From NCBI GenBank assembly GCA_013397935.1, contig VZRN01006763.1, positions 768,063 to 832,062 of the forward strand: a DNA stretch of 64,000 bases, given 5' to 3'. A program made the translations under genes and the position numbers. Positions 40,501 through 52,765 of this stretch are shown here, in pieces. The notes beneath the pieces are model-generated. The model was not told the DNA's origin. It worked only from the letters and a program-made list of their open reading frames with translations, and searched no databases. Numbering within the stretch: position 1 is the stretch's first letter; each line of letters opens with the position of its first letter. This DNA comes from Dasyornis broadbenti. Taxonomy: Eukaryota > Chordata > Aves > Passeriformes > Dasyornithidae.

Positions 40501-43500
40501 AGCTCAATTCTGTTTCGTGAGCCCTTGGAACATGGTGTGTGGTGTTTTTCTCCTTGTCCTTAAAAGAGAATAGGAACGAGTTCAGACAAAGATAACAAGG
40601 GTTAAAAGATATTGAAGGCTTTTCTACAGAAAGCAGCTGAGTAGGTGAAGATTACTTTGTCCCCAAAGCAAAAGATTACAGAGAAGATGTTATAAGTTTC
40701 TATAAAATTATGACTGGCATGGAGAGCATAGGTATGACTCAATTATTTGCTATTCTTTTTAAGGCAAGAACTATTGACTGGCAAATATTGAGAATAGAAG
40801 TAACACACAAACAAAAAAAAAGCTGTGATTTTACATAGAACGTGTGCTAGCACTGTGGGCCTTCCTGTAAAAGAAAGCTGTGTACAGCCAAAATTGACAT
40901 TGGTTGAAGATCCGACTAGACAGGCACTCGACACTGAAATTCTCAAAAGATTCTAAAATATGCATGATAACAGCCAGGTCAGAAACTCCACCCGAGCTGA
41001 AAATAGTTGGAAGTTGTAATAGTATTAAAGAAGAAATCGGCTGCACCGTTTTCATGCAGATCTCTACTCATGATTTAGGGTCATTGCTCCATCTGGTTAA
41101 TTTCTTCTGGAAAGGCTTCAGATCCTCCCTAACAAAACCAAAAGAAAGGGTCTACTTAAAAGAAACTGGGCAGAACAAAATAATTCTGAGGATCAGTGAA
41201 TGATGGTGGTGAAGATCATAGGCTCAAAAGTGCAAAAAAACCCCCATAGTTTGTAAAGACATAGCGCTGGACAATCTGACACCATCTCCTTGTTTCCAAA
41301 GGCATCCAAGAAGCCACATGCCTGGATCATCCCCTCAGCCTTCCTTTTTCCTGGTGCAATGGATGTCTGGCTTGAGCAAGGTCAAGAAGGGTGGTCTGAG
41401 GGGTGCCAGAGGTTAAACAGAGCTTTGTATGAAAGGTGAGGGGCAAAGCACAGCTAGAACCTCAAGAGATTTTGGAGAGGCATAAACATGGACTGTAACC
41501 TAGTAAACTCAATGCACTTGTGTGTAAGAGAGAAGTAAAGCAATCCCATGGCAATCCCATGGCCCATTCCGCTATCACTCATCTACACATCAATTTATAG
41601 AGATAGTTATCCACTATGGGCACGGCTGATGAATTCTTGATATGAGCCAGTACAGCTGCTTTTACAGTGCAAATGGGAAAATATTCAATAAATGAGATAT
41701 GTTCAGGAATACGGAGTCAGGAATTCGAAAATTAACAAGTGTTTTTTAGTAGTCTTTGCATGTGTTTATTTTGAATTTTTAGCCCCTTGCAGAACTGAAT
41801 TTTCTATAAGGATGCCACATGAGCGATCTGAATATACGGAGCCTTACCATGGCATGTGACTGGATACATAAAATGTCTTCTGTCAGAAATCTGTATATAA
41901 ATTCAGGATATACAGTCATGCTGCAGCAGAGTACATCAACATTTCAGTTATTCAATGGAAATGAGCTTGAGACATGCCACCTTCAGTTCCTCCACGAGAA
42001 GCTTTTCTTTGAATCCAGCTGAAATACAGTGGCATGAGATGTGATAAATGTTAGAATTTTTTTAACAACCCATACATGACAATGTCAGATTACTTTTACT
42101 TTCTGAACATATCAGTTTCTTGTTTTCTCCTTGTCTCCACTGTGATTAGTGGTGCTGGTATGCTTTGTGTTTTTTCTTTGCAATATACTTCCGCTTGGAG
42201 ATATGGAAAATGAATGGGGGAATTAAAGTATCCCTGGAAGTATAAGAAATTCCTGCTGTAGCTTAAAAAATAGAACTAGCAGCTACTGCAATGTAAACAA
42301 TGTGCTGATATTTTTGCATGGCCTGATATACATAGTCTTTGACAATACACTGAGCATGATCCTGGTTTCAGACTGAAAGGAACCACCTTGATTTCAGAGG
42401 ATTTCTTAAAAAAAAATACTTAAAGACTATTGCGGCCAATTCTGCTCAGCTGTAAGTCTCACTGAGCTGGACTTTTTAACATTCAGGACTGCAATTAGCG
42501 CAAAATATGAACAGGTTCCCTGTGGCAATTCAAAATACAACTTTCAAACAGAGGAATATTTGCCTGTTGTGGATAATTTTCCCAATGATGTCAATTTTCC
42601 CATTCACCATACAGCTGTAGCTTAAAACTTCAGTGGAGCAATGTTTCCAGCATTAGACTGTTTCAAAATTTGCTGGACTTCAGCATATTAGATTTCTGAT
42701 CTATCAGATAATGTCAAGGCCTGTGAAATTAGTTTCAACTATGCAAATACATTCATCTGCAATCTTTGTTCCCAAATCCTAAGAAAAAAGTCCTTCTTCC
42801 AGGGTTATTTTTTGCTTGGGTATGGGTATTTTTAACCTAGATTCTAAATGCAATAGAGTCAACCCTTCATTATTTCTTCTTTAAAGTCTTACTCAAACAC
42901 TGACCTTTAAAAGTTCTAACTACAGCTACTTTTGCAAGACCTGCACTTTCATGAAACAAAGCTCACTCTGTTCTCTGCTGGAAATATCAGATTCAGACCT
43001 AAATTGGCAACCCAGTTCCTTTTCTTATAAGATTTAACTCTACTATTAACCACAGACAGGTGTCCAATACCTATTGAAAAAGCTTGTATAAATTATGGAC
43101 CTCAGCAGAAATCAATCTGCAATCTAGTCTAGTGGGCTGCACAGTAGCCAAGAAAAACAACAAACCCAGAACATATTGGCAAGTAAACTCTTCTTTATGC
43201 TTAATACCATTTACAGGTGACTATAAAAATCAATACCAAATATTTGGGTTGTTATGAGCTGGACTTACAACGACACTTCAGAAACGACCAGGAAGTGGTA
43301 CTCATTTTCCTATCTCTAATTCTAAATTTCAAAGTTATTGGTTGTCAAAGGAATATTATGCAGACACAGACTGTTGACTCTTGGAAAACACAGCCCCCAT
43401 CCATGCCTTCTGAGCTATACAGGAGACAGCTATACATGGAGTTTTTAATAAACTTACTTGCCTTTACTTGGCTTGTAATTTTTCAAGAACTGACAGCCTC

Positions 43501-44969
43501 CCCTCTCCCACCTGTCCCACTGCCCACACATATTCATAACAATTTTATCTGCGATGGTCCTGTACTTCAATTCTGACTTGTCAAGCGCTAACCCTTGGCT
43601 GTTATTCAAACCGTTCCATCAGATGAAATGGCTGTACTTCACAGGAACGTGTGACTACCATGGGACAGAAGGAAAAAAGTCCCTGAAGTCTTGGAAGGGT
43701 AATATGGATACCCAGGTTTCTGCCACTCCCACGTTGTACTCAGAACGCATCAGCTTTTCTTCTGATCTATGGCCTGTGCTAAACTCGTAACAGGTCAGCT
43801 TTGCCAATCCCTCCAAACTATCCACAAACTTAGCCATGGTTAACCGCTGCCCTCGAGACAGTAACACCACTAATTATCCAGTTGTGACATGCCTGCACCA
43901 TAACATCTGTAAGTAACTGCCTGCAATCTAGATAATCGTACAAAGAGACAAATGGCAATTAATGGCGTGTTGTGTCTTTCACCCTCTAGTACTGCTCTGG
44001 CTGTGAAGGAATCACGCAGGCACTCCAGGATCAGAATAGGTGGGTTTACAAAAACATGTGGTCCTCATTCCATAATTATCCTCTAAATTACATAGTTCCT
44101 TTCCCAGTGCTTATTCCTCTCACAATATACAAACATTATGCTCCAGACTGCTAAGAATGTATAAAGGCATTCATTTTTTAAGTAGAGTTATGTTTGGCTT
44201 CTATTTGCTTTTATGGAAGTCCTAAGAGTGATTATGTTACTGTATTGAAAAAAAACCGGAGGATTTAGAATAGTTTACCACAGTGAGAGGCTGAAATCAA
44301 TATTGTTTATATGGGCATGAATGTTATTGACTGTGTATTTACAATAACCTCCAGAAAGTAACTCTTAAACTATTAAACTTCCTTGCAAAGTATACAATTT
44401 CATAAATCTGACTAAACATTTTACAATAATAATTAAATTAATTACTAGGAGAAAGCAACATATTTGATGGTTTTTATCCTTAGGAAAAAATTAGACATTT
44501 CACCATTGACTTGATTCAAAGAGCCTGTTTTCTCCAGCCTGGTATTTTCAACTGGAGAAATACCTTTTTATTTCTGGAAGAAAAGATTTCACAATGAAAC
44601 ATAACCCAAACAGGGTTAACCTGAAGACAACTGGTTTAACTTTCACAGAATATTGTTTACAATGTCACTGATAGAGGCCAGCTCAGAAAAATGCACCCCG
44701 ATATCATTGTCTGGATGTTGAACATTTACATGTGACAAAGTAATTAATTACTCTATGCCCCTTAAACCAAGATTCACAGGCAAATTTGGGCTGAAAATGA
44801 GCGTTCCAGAGCTCCCAGAAACAAGATAGCTGAGGAATGCTTTTCATTATTTCATTATGTTACACAGGGGTGCCCACCAGAGAACACTGTCTGCATGCGT
44901 AAGGCATTTTCAGTAGGTCACTGTTACAAACAGCCTTCACACAGTATATAGAGAAGACAAACTAATAAA
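37581..44969. other. Long AT-rich unique region, nothing recognised
   Basis: More than 7 kb without a repeat family or gene I can name. Open frames up to 119 codons (43217-43576, plus) carry no recognised motif. An 11-bp tandem duplication (CAATCCCATGG at 41541 and 41552) is the only local repeat noted. Confidence 0.5.
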
Positions 44970-45075
44970 AGTGCAAAAGAGGTTCAGAGACATGAGGTGA
45001 TGAAGATTCACAGTTTGACAGTGGCAGAACTGGGGACAGGGCTCAGGTCTCATGAGTTGTTAGTCCCACGTCTTA
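44970..45075 (+). mobile_element. MIR-like SINE relic, sense
   Basis: Contains AGGTTCAGAGACATGAGGTG, GATTCACAG, and then GACAGTGGCAGAACTGGGGA. CAGGGCTCAGGTCTCATGA and CCCACGTCTTA follow, in the order of the MIR core and 3' region (GGTCACACAG, GTGGCAGAGCTGGG, CCCAGGTCT). The spacing is right. It is strongly diverged, as expected for its age. Identification is by eye. Confidence 0.65.
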
Positions 45076-46742
45076 AAGAGAATATATGATTGAGCCTTAC
45101 ATTTTGTGTGAAAGATATTTCAGAAGAAAATTGTCATTGGGAAGGATCTGTGAGAAGTGTCTATCGAGGTCTTTTGAGTTTGGGTTATTCAGGAAATATT
45201 AACAACATCAGCAATTTCATGCTATCTCAGAATTGAGAAGATTGATTAGGCGCCACAATGCAATTGAAATCCATTTTCTTTTAACCACACAATTCCCATA
45301 ATCTTCCTGGATGTGACCTTGGCCAGGCCCATCTGCTGTCATTCGATGGACCTATGGATTTTCATGATCCAAGATCTCTGAAAACTAAACGACTTCATGG
45401 AGCCTCTTGGGAAACTGACTTTGTTGATTAATAGCTTCCTCTTATTTTAGTTTTTTTTCCCCAACCATTTCTACAACCAATAAAGTAATAAAAAAATGTA
45501 ATTTAGCAGCAATATTTTGGAGCTAATAGCAATAAAATTCAGGTTTCAACCTAAGGCACAAGCAGAATTTTGGTATGAACAACAGAGAAAAAGATACAGT
45601 TTTTGGGTAGTATTAAATAGATAATTGCAGACAGATTTATCTTGGGTTAGTAGGGCAAAGGAGAGAGAAAAATTAAAGATTATCCCAAAAGTAAGGTTAT
45701 GGCTGAACTCTGATCTCATTTAGTACTTAATCCCCAGAAATTTTCTTTCCTTCTGTCTTACCTGTCTTTCTCGCTTTTTTCTTCCTGGGTAGGTTATTCT
45801 TATTTCCCAGCAGACCCATCACGTGCAGCTGTAGCTTTACCCTTCCTTCTTCATCTTTTTAACTTTTTTTACTTGGCCTTAAAACAGGAAAAGGCTGTAA
45901 TTCAGATTCATAAATGAAAACTGTTAGGGAGAGCAGAGCATAACCTAAGGCAATGAAAAGTTCCTGGCATTCATGCTCTCTAAAGACACAGACAGCTAGA
46001 CTTCTTGTCTGCTGTTGCATGAGAGGGAACAAAGGTAGCCCACAGTGTTAAGCATTAAGAAGTAGTGACTCCATTGCAGGATTCCTGGAATTAAGACTGG
46101 GTGAATATCGACCAAGCAAAACACGAACATGACAGAGCAGCACTATCTTGAAAACATAATTTGACTAAGTGGCAAACAGAAGAATATTCCATTTCCCAGG
46201 AATGTCAGAGACCAGGATTTTAATTAGCAAGACTGCGAATAAATGAGGAATACATAATTTATCCATAGCTTCATCTGATGCACAGTTTTGATCCCAAGAG
46301 TTTTTGTTACTAAAAGCCCTTCTCTTGCACTGTCAAAAAGCTGTGCATCCTCTACACTTTCTACTATCAATTTTATTGTCCTGCTGAATCCCAGTGTTCA
46401 GCTTCATATTCTTGGCAGGATTTTATGTGTTTGCTTACATTATAATTAAATGTTCTGTATTCATTACTTTCCAGTTCTGACTTACAATTACTCTCTTCAG
46501 TGTAATTACTCCACCGTGTACATTCAGTCAAATGTCCTGTGCATGTCCAAATTTTATTAAACAAGGGTAGATGTGTGGTCAATTACACTACTGCACATAC
46601 AACTGCGTCTGTTCTTAAGAGAAGCTCTCGAGCCTCTAGTGTGCTTTTCAGTGGCAGGAATTACAGACATAGAAATCCCCTTTCATACTCTTTTCTACCA
46701 GTTCTTATGTTCTGCTGGTTATCAGGGGCAAATTAGTTGAAT
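45076..46742. other. AT-rich spacer, nothing recognised
   Basis: No repeat or coding signature seen between the MIR-like relic and the solo LTR. Confidence 0.5.
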
Positions 46743-46747
46743 ATAGG
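46743..46747. repeat. Target-site duplication, left copy (ATAGG)
   Basis: Five bases directly before the TG of the LTR at 46748, identical to 47487-47491 after its CA end. Confidence 0.8.
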
Positions 46748-46962
46748 TGTGACAGGGTGTTCCACCTCTATCTCTCACCCACAAAGCTGGCATAGATAGC
46801 CCAGGCCAAGTCGCTGATCGAGTCAGTGACCCTGCAAGAGATTATCTCTTGGTGCCTGAGAGCCTGAATCCTAACCAAGGAATCAACATCCTGGTACAGG
46901 AAAACCAGGTGTGGAAAGAGATGAAAAGAATAAGTAAGTGACCGAAAGACACTCTATTACAC

Positions 46963-46970
46963 TATAAAAG
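46963..46970 (+). promoter_or_regulatory. TATA box of the solo LTR
   Basis: TATAAAAG about 215 bp into the LTR, upstream of two AATAAA signals. It is a plausible U3 promoter directing transcription rightwards. Confidence 0.6.
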
Positions 46971-47319
46971 ACACACGAAATATCACAGAGGCAGAGGTTT
47001 CCTGCACATACTCTGAAGCGTGGAGGAGCCTCTCTCCAGGTCTGGACACAGGCCTGTGGTTACTTCCTCGAGAATTGAGTGAAAGGATCCTAATGTATGT
47101 TCCATCACCAAATTGCAGTTGGTAAGATATATTGGTCTCCTAAATTGTATTACTTCTTCTCTAGCTGTAACAATTGGTACCTCAATTCGCGCTGTATTAT
47201 CTACTAGTAGGGTTTTTGTTTTGTTTTATTTTTGTTTTATTTGTTTTTCTTTTGTTTCTATTTCATTTTGTGTAGTATATAGTTTGTTTAGTTCCTTACC
47301 TTGTTATTTTCTTGTGTCT

Positions 47320-47325
47320 AATAAA
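47320..47325 (+). terminator. First AATAAA polyadenylation signal of the solo LTR
   Basis: AATAAACAG after a T-rich stretch. A second AATAAA lies 90 bp downstream (47410-47415). Which one marks the R/U5 boundary cannot be told from one copy. Confidence 0.5.
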
Positions 47326-47486
47326 CAGTAATTCATTTTATATTAGACCTAATTGGCCCATTATTAAAGAACTTGCGAATGGGACTGGGTTTTGGGGTGC
47401 GGGCACCCCAATAAAAGTTGCTGCCTGCTGCCAAAGGCCTAGGCAAAAGGCAGATTTAACTCAACCCCTGTCTCCCATTCGTAACA

Positions 47487-47491
47487 ATAGG
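47487..47491. repeat. Target-site duplication, right copy (ATAGG)
   Basis: Exact match to 46743-46747 across the LTR. Confidence 0.8.
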
Positions 47492-50400
47492 GAAACAAAC
47501 AAGCACACAAAAAAACAAGCTTTGGGTTAAGTCAATGATTTCCAACGGTGATGAAATTAATATACAGAGGATTCATAGTCTTTCTGAAGCTCCTAGATGC
47601 CAGGGTTAATTATCCAACACAACCTCACTTTCTCATTATTCTTTTTTGTAATATTCAATAAAAACAAAAGAGAAAGTTTGGGTGAATCCCCTAATGTCTA
47701 GATAATAGAAATATTTTGGTTGGAAGCTATTATCTTTTACATCCCACATTTTAATCCTATTGAAAATCCTCTTCTGAAAATCAAGCTCCAGAGAGCAAAA
47801 CCGAATTAACTGTAACACTAACAGCCATCTTCAGAGTCTTTTAAAAGACCTTTTAATTTGATTTCTGGTGGTTGATCTTGGCGATCACATGCATATCACT
47901 TAAAGTAGAGTACATTTTGGTTTTTCTTTCATATGAGTTTTGTGTTTCTGATGTAATCTCCAGCTGCTGCAGAATGCAAATGCAGGGAAGAAAATACCAG
48001 CAGCTGGATTATTCTCACTTGAGTTTGGTTAAGCCTAAAGAAGCTGTCTAGGTAAACAGTAGAGAGAAACAGGCACTTCTACAAGGCAATACAGCCCCTG
48101 CTAAAAAACCTAACACATTTATGGCAGGATTAGAGAGCAGCTCTAGGAATATTTGTCCCTCTCTCTCTCTGTTAAAGGGAGTGTAAAGCTTATCTGCATA
48201 GAAATTATAGTCCTGGTCTAAAGCTAGATACAAGGCCAGCAACCTGCAAACAAGCGTATTCAAAGATAAAAGTTATTTAATACAAGATTTTTTGCTGAAT
48301 AGATTGGAATAATTTTGCATTTGACACCATATTCTCCACGAATGAATGAACATTGATGTCACTTCTTGCTGTTTCTTAAACTTTGCAGAGCATCCTTTGC
48401 CCGAGTGCGGCAGAACACAGACATGACTTTCGCTTTCAGAGTAGCTATTCATATCAAAAGGAAATTTTCTAAAATAAGCAATAAAACACAAAAAGATAAA
48501 GCCTAATTTATATATAGTCCATATCAGGTTGAAATAACATCTAATGAATTTAACCCTGAAGTAAATTCATATTGTCAGGTTTAACGGCCTTTCATAAACT
48601 GGATTTACGCTCAGTGGGCTAAATTCTCCTTTCAATTAATTTTCATGAATGGTGTTTGCTGCGATGTAAATGAGAAGGGAATCTGTCTTCAAATGCCTAG
48701 AGGCCTTTATTGAGAGTTTGCTGATGATGCATACAAGGATACTAAAACAATGTTATCTTCATCTAAGCATAGCCTTAAAATTAGATAGCAGTTAAGAGAT
48801 GTCCTCTTTTATTCTGCTGATTTAGAAAGTGGAATACATTTATTGGAAGAAAGGACGCAGATTAAAAGTCAATGAGATTTTATTGCATCATGGATAATTA
48901 TTTTCCATTGTTTTACCATTATTTCTTCATTTAGGAAAACATGATGATTCAAATAATTTTATCAGCTCAGTGGCTTTATATTCCACACATGAAGCAAGAA
49001 ATTGGAGTAAATACAAAATTTTCAATTATGAACCTTTCACTTCCAAATTAATTTTTTTTTAAAAATGACGCCATATACATACATAGTATAGTACGTACTT
49101 TTATCTATAGTATTAGTGTGCAAATATTTCAAAAATAAATCATTAATAGACATCACCATTGATATCCTTGCAGCAGATGAAAGCTGTTTGAAAGCTATGT
49201 AACTAAAAAGTTGTTGAACAGTTTGAAAAATTCTCACATCTTTTTCAGCATCGAAGAAGGACTACATGCAATGTAGAATATAAGGGAAATAAAGTAATAG
49301 CCAAGAAAAGATTAGTTTAAAAGATCTAATGAAATTTAATAAGGCATGTAAATCCATAAGGTTTCTCTGGTAATTGTGGAATAAATGTGTAAAGTGATAT
49401 GATTTTAAAATTATAGCTACCAGTAATTACTTTGGGGTTAGGAAGAAACTTCCCTTGTATGGGTCTGATTTATCTTCATATTCAAGGTACCTGAACTAGA
49501 CATTGGCTCAGGATAAAATATGGGAAATGAGTGTTAATGTTAATCACAATGTCATTTCCTATGTGGTAGGAAGACCCCAAATTTCATTCTACCCAGAGGC
49601 TTTTAGTCATCTAGAAGTGATTATGAGAAGCTTTAATGATATTAATAAATATTTCCTTATACCGTCCTGAGCTCCCTTAAGCTTCTGACTAGAAAAAAAA
49701 TTCCAATCTGTATTTCTCTAATTAAGCCACATCCATTATGATTCATATTATAATTGTTCTTCTCTAGAGGTGCAAGTAATATTTTATAATATACAAATCA
49801 ATGCACATCAATCCAAAAGAAAATCCATGACTTGTGACTGCCCCAGTTTTCCATACTCATTTATTTCAAAAGCTTTTTCTCATCATAATCTTTCTTGCCC
49901 TTTCCAGCTTCATATTCACGTCTATAGCAAGTGACGATCCATGCCTATATAAATTTCTTTTTCTGGTGCCAGAAGGAAGTCTTTAAATAAAATGAAGCTG
50001 CTAGAGAAGCTCTGTTTTGCACTGTTTAACTCTTCTGTAGAATAAAAAAGTCCTCCTAGAACTTGCTAAGTCAGCTAAGCATTATCCATTTTGAAACAGA
50101 GAATATAGGAAATATTATAATTAGCTTTGACTTTCACAGTATTATTTAACTTCTAATTTTCTTTAGTTCAAAATAGTGTATTTTCAAGACGAGAATATAA
50201 GACTCTGCCAAATCAATGCCACAGCTACAGTGATAATGAGAATTATATATGAATTGAAGAGGAAAGTATCTTCAGGTTTTTTTCCAGAGATTCTGTTAAA
50301 TGCATTTGTTTCTTAGAGTTTTGTTGAAGTTTCAATGTGGAGCATGACTTACAAAAATGATTCAGGCATTTTTTTCCAAACAGCCTTGCTAATGAGACTA

Positions 50401-51134
50401 CTTTTCTTAAGCAACAATTTACAGTTAAAAAAATCAAAATGTGCACAGTCCATTTCATCTTAGCAACACAGCCCCAATAACACAGCATTTCATACCACTT
50501 GATTTCCTTGCTTCACAACTCGAGTGTTTCCTTCTTGACAATAACTTTTTATTATCACAGTTTTGGGCACAAAATAATCAAGATATGGAAAATTATTTCT
50601 GCAGCAACAACATATGCAGGGTCAGGAACTGTATCTACCAGATCCTGTTATAGCCTGATTAGCACTTCCTCTCAGCTTTTCTGTTTCCCAACATAATGTG
50701 CATCTGAAAAACTGGTAAGAACACAGCGAAACGCAGAAAACACCCATGATTCTGTTGCTTTGGACCAAGATGCATGCACGCACTAGCATGCATGACTAGT
50801 ACTGTTCTGTGCTAGTAAAATTCTAGGGTATATGTCTAACCTTGATGTAGCTTTCTTTGTGTTACAGAGGACTTGGGGTAAGTTGGATTCAGAGCCTGTG
50901 GAGAGTGGCAAGTCGTTCCAGTGGATAATTCATCCTGACTAAGTGCTTAAAGACACTGGTTTCACAGGGAGCTGAACCTGTCTTAACAGCTAATCTTACT
51001 TCCTCCCCAACCAAAACATTTCAGTAGCAGATCCCGTCCTTGCCATTCATTTCCAATTTAGTGAAAAAGTAAAAATTCATTTAAGTACAAAAACGCTGCA
51101 AGGAAAAAGACACAAATATGTACCTGGGATGGGA
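47492..51134. other. AT-rich unique region, nothing recognised
   Basis: About 3.6 kb of AT-rich sequence with chance-length open frames only. No repeat family recognised. Confidence 0.5.
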
Positions 51135-51575
51135 ATGAAAAGCAAAGGGAGCATTACCTCCCATGAGTAAAGGCTGAAGAGTTGGGGCTTTTCACCCTGG
51201 AGAAGGGAAGGCCCAGGAGACTTTACAACACCTTTAGTAGTTACAAGGGGATTACAAGAGAGCTGGAGAGGGACTTTTTACATGGAAATGCAGTGATTGG
51301 AGAAGAGGGAAAGGCTTTAAACTGAAAGACGGCAAATTTAGATCAGATATGAGGAAGAAATTCTTCACCATGAGGGTGGTGAGGCACTGGATTGAGTTGC
51401 TAAGAGATGTTGTGGATGGCCCATCCGTGGAAGTGTTCAAGGCCAGGTTGGATGGGGCTTTGAGCAACCTGGTCGAGTGGAAGGTGTCCCTGCCAATGGC
51501 AGGGGTTGGAACTAGGTGATCTTCAAAGGTGCTTGCAAACTCAAGCCATTCTGTGATCATTCTGTGATGCTCTAT
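51135..51575 (+). mobile_element. CR1 LINE 3' fragment, sense
   Basis: Matches a CR1 3' end from GGCTGAAGAGTTGGGGCTTT and CACCCTGGAGAAGGGAAGGC onward. It includes GATATGAGGAAGAAATTCTT, AGGTTGGATGGGGCTTTGAG and CAACCTGGTCGAGTGGAAGG. It ends in a CATTCTGTGATCATTCTGTG tail. About 440 bp remain. The open frame on the opposite strand (51252-51611) is a shadow. Confidence 0.93.
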
Positions 51576-51756
51576 GCTTTCTGCAGAAATGGGCTGCTCA
51601 TCGCATCTCATACAATCATGCCCTTAAAGGTAAAGCCCTAAAATATCAACATGTATCTCTCAGTTCTCGCTAAATGAAGCTTAGGTGAGTAGTTCAGGGC
51701 ACCACATATGGAGGATTGGAATTGGCAGAAATTGTTCCTATCTCAGGTATTTACTT

Positions 51757-51781
51757 CACAGCACAGCACAGCACAGCACAC
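51757..51781. repeat. Short (CACAG)n microsatellite
   Basis: About five CACAG units between two CR1 copies. Confidence 0.9.
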
Positions 51782-51859
51782 ATCAGGTAAGCTGCTGAAT
51801 GAGGCTCTCTGCTAACATCCTGCCAGACAAGTTAAATATCCATTCATCAGAGCAATAAA

Positions 51860-52765
51860 AGCTTCTCAGAAGGGCACCCTCAATAAGTTCACAGACAACA
51901 CTGAGTTGGGCAGGAATGTTGATCTGCTGGAGGACAGGAAGGCTCTGCAGGGGGGTCTGGACAGGCTGGATTGGTTGGCTGAGGCCAATTGTAAAAAGTT
52001 CAACAAGGCCAGGTGCCAAGTCCTGCACTTGTATCACAACACCCCATGTATCACTACTGGCTTTGGGCAGAGTGTCTGGAAAGCTGCCTGGTGGAAAAGG
52101 ACCTGGTCAACAGCACCAGGGTGTGCCCACACGGCCAAGAAGGCCAATGGCACCTGGCCTGGATCAGCCATAGTGTGGCCAGCAGGAGCAGGGCAGGCAC
52201 TGTCCTGCTGCACTTGGCACACCTCAAGGCCACACCTCAAATCCTGCATCCAGTTTTGGGCCCCTCACTACAAGAAGGACATTGAGGGGCTGGAGCGTGT
52301 CCAGAGGAGGGCAACAGAGCTGGGGAAGGTTCTGGAGCACAAGTCCTGTGAGGAGTGGCTGAGGGAGCTGGGGGTGTTTAGTCTGGAAAAAAGGAGGCTC
52401 AGGGTTGACCTTACCATTCTCTACAACTGCCTGAAAGGAGGGTGTAGCCAGATGGGGATCGATCTCTTTTCCAAGTAAAAAGTGACAGAACAAGAGGAAA
52501 TGGCTTCAGGTTGTGCCAGAGGAGATTTAGGTTGTATATTAGGAAAAAAATTATTCCCATAAATAATGTCCATAATGTCCACTGTCAAGCATTGGAACAG
52601 GTTGCCCAGGAAAGTGGTTGAGTTGCCACGCATGTAGGTATTTAAAAGATGTAGATGTGGTGCTTAGAGACATCGTTTTAGTGATGGCCTTGGCAAGACG
52701 ATTTTAACAGTTGGACATGATGATCTTAAAGGCCTTTTTCAACCTACATGATTCTACATGTGGGT
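51860..52765 (+). mobile_element. CR1 LINE, sense, about 900 bp of 3' ORF2 and UTR
   Basis: The longest CR1 in the window. It begins inside ORF2 near CACCCTCAATAAGTTCACAG and runs through the C-terminal coding part, the TGGAACAGGTTGCCCAGGAA block (52594), GATGATCTTAAAGGCCTTTT and the CAACCTACATGATTCTACAT tail. It is 5'-truncated and lies 285 bp after another sense CR1 end, which makes it an independent insertion. Confidence 0.95.
51906..52478 (+). pseudogene. Broken CR1 ORF2 C-terminus in a fortuitous 190-codon frame
   Basis: The 190-codon frame contains CR1 ORF2 motifs near its start (LDRLDWLAEANCKKFNKARC), in the middle (TAKKANG) and near its end (CIQFWAPHYKKDIEGLERVQ, LREL, FSLEKRRLR). 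Other expected family motifs (ESCLVEKDL and SVASRSRAG) fall in a different frame within 52013-52285. At least two pairs of frameshifts have therefore occurred and the long frame is only partly the true one. The reverse transcriptase core and endonuclease are missing. It cannot make an active protein. Confidence 0.85.

Larger units (their letters stand above)
46748..47486 (+). mobile_element. ERVL-like (class III) solo LTR, sense
   Basis: A 739-bp element from TGTGACAGG to ATTCGTAACA, so it starts TGT and ends ACA, flanked by a perfect 5-bp duplication ATAGG. In sense orientation it has TATAAAAG at 46963-46970, a T-rich stretch at 47214-47300, and AATAAA at 47320-47325 with a second AATAAA at 47410-47415. 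A 5-bp duplication fits class III (ERVL) elements. No internal retroviral coding region adjoins it, so it is a solo LTR. The plus-strand open frames at 47113-47530 lie within it and are not genes. I do not know its family name. Confidence 0.82.

Noticed and set aside
41541..41562. 11-bp tandem duplication CAATCCCATGG
   Set aside because: An isolated two-copy duplication, ordinary replication slippage.
46748..47486. Full provirus around the LTR
   Set aside because: No second LTR copy, primer-binding site, polypurine tract or gag/pol/env-like frame lies within reach on either side; the target duplication closes directly around the single LTR.
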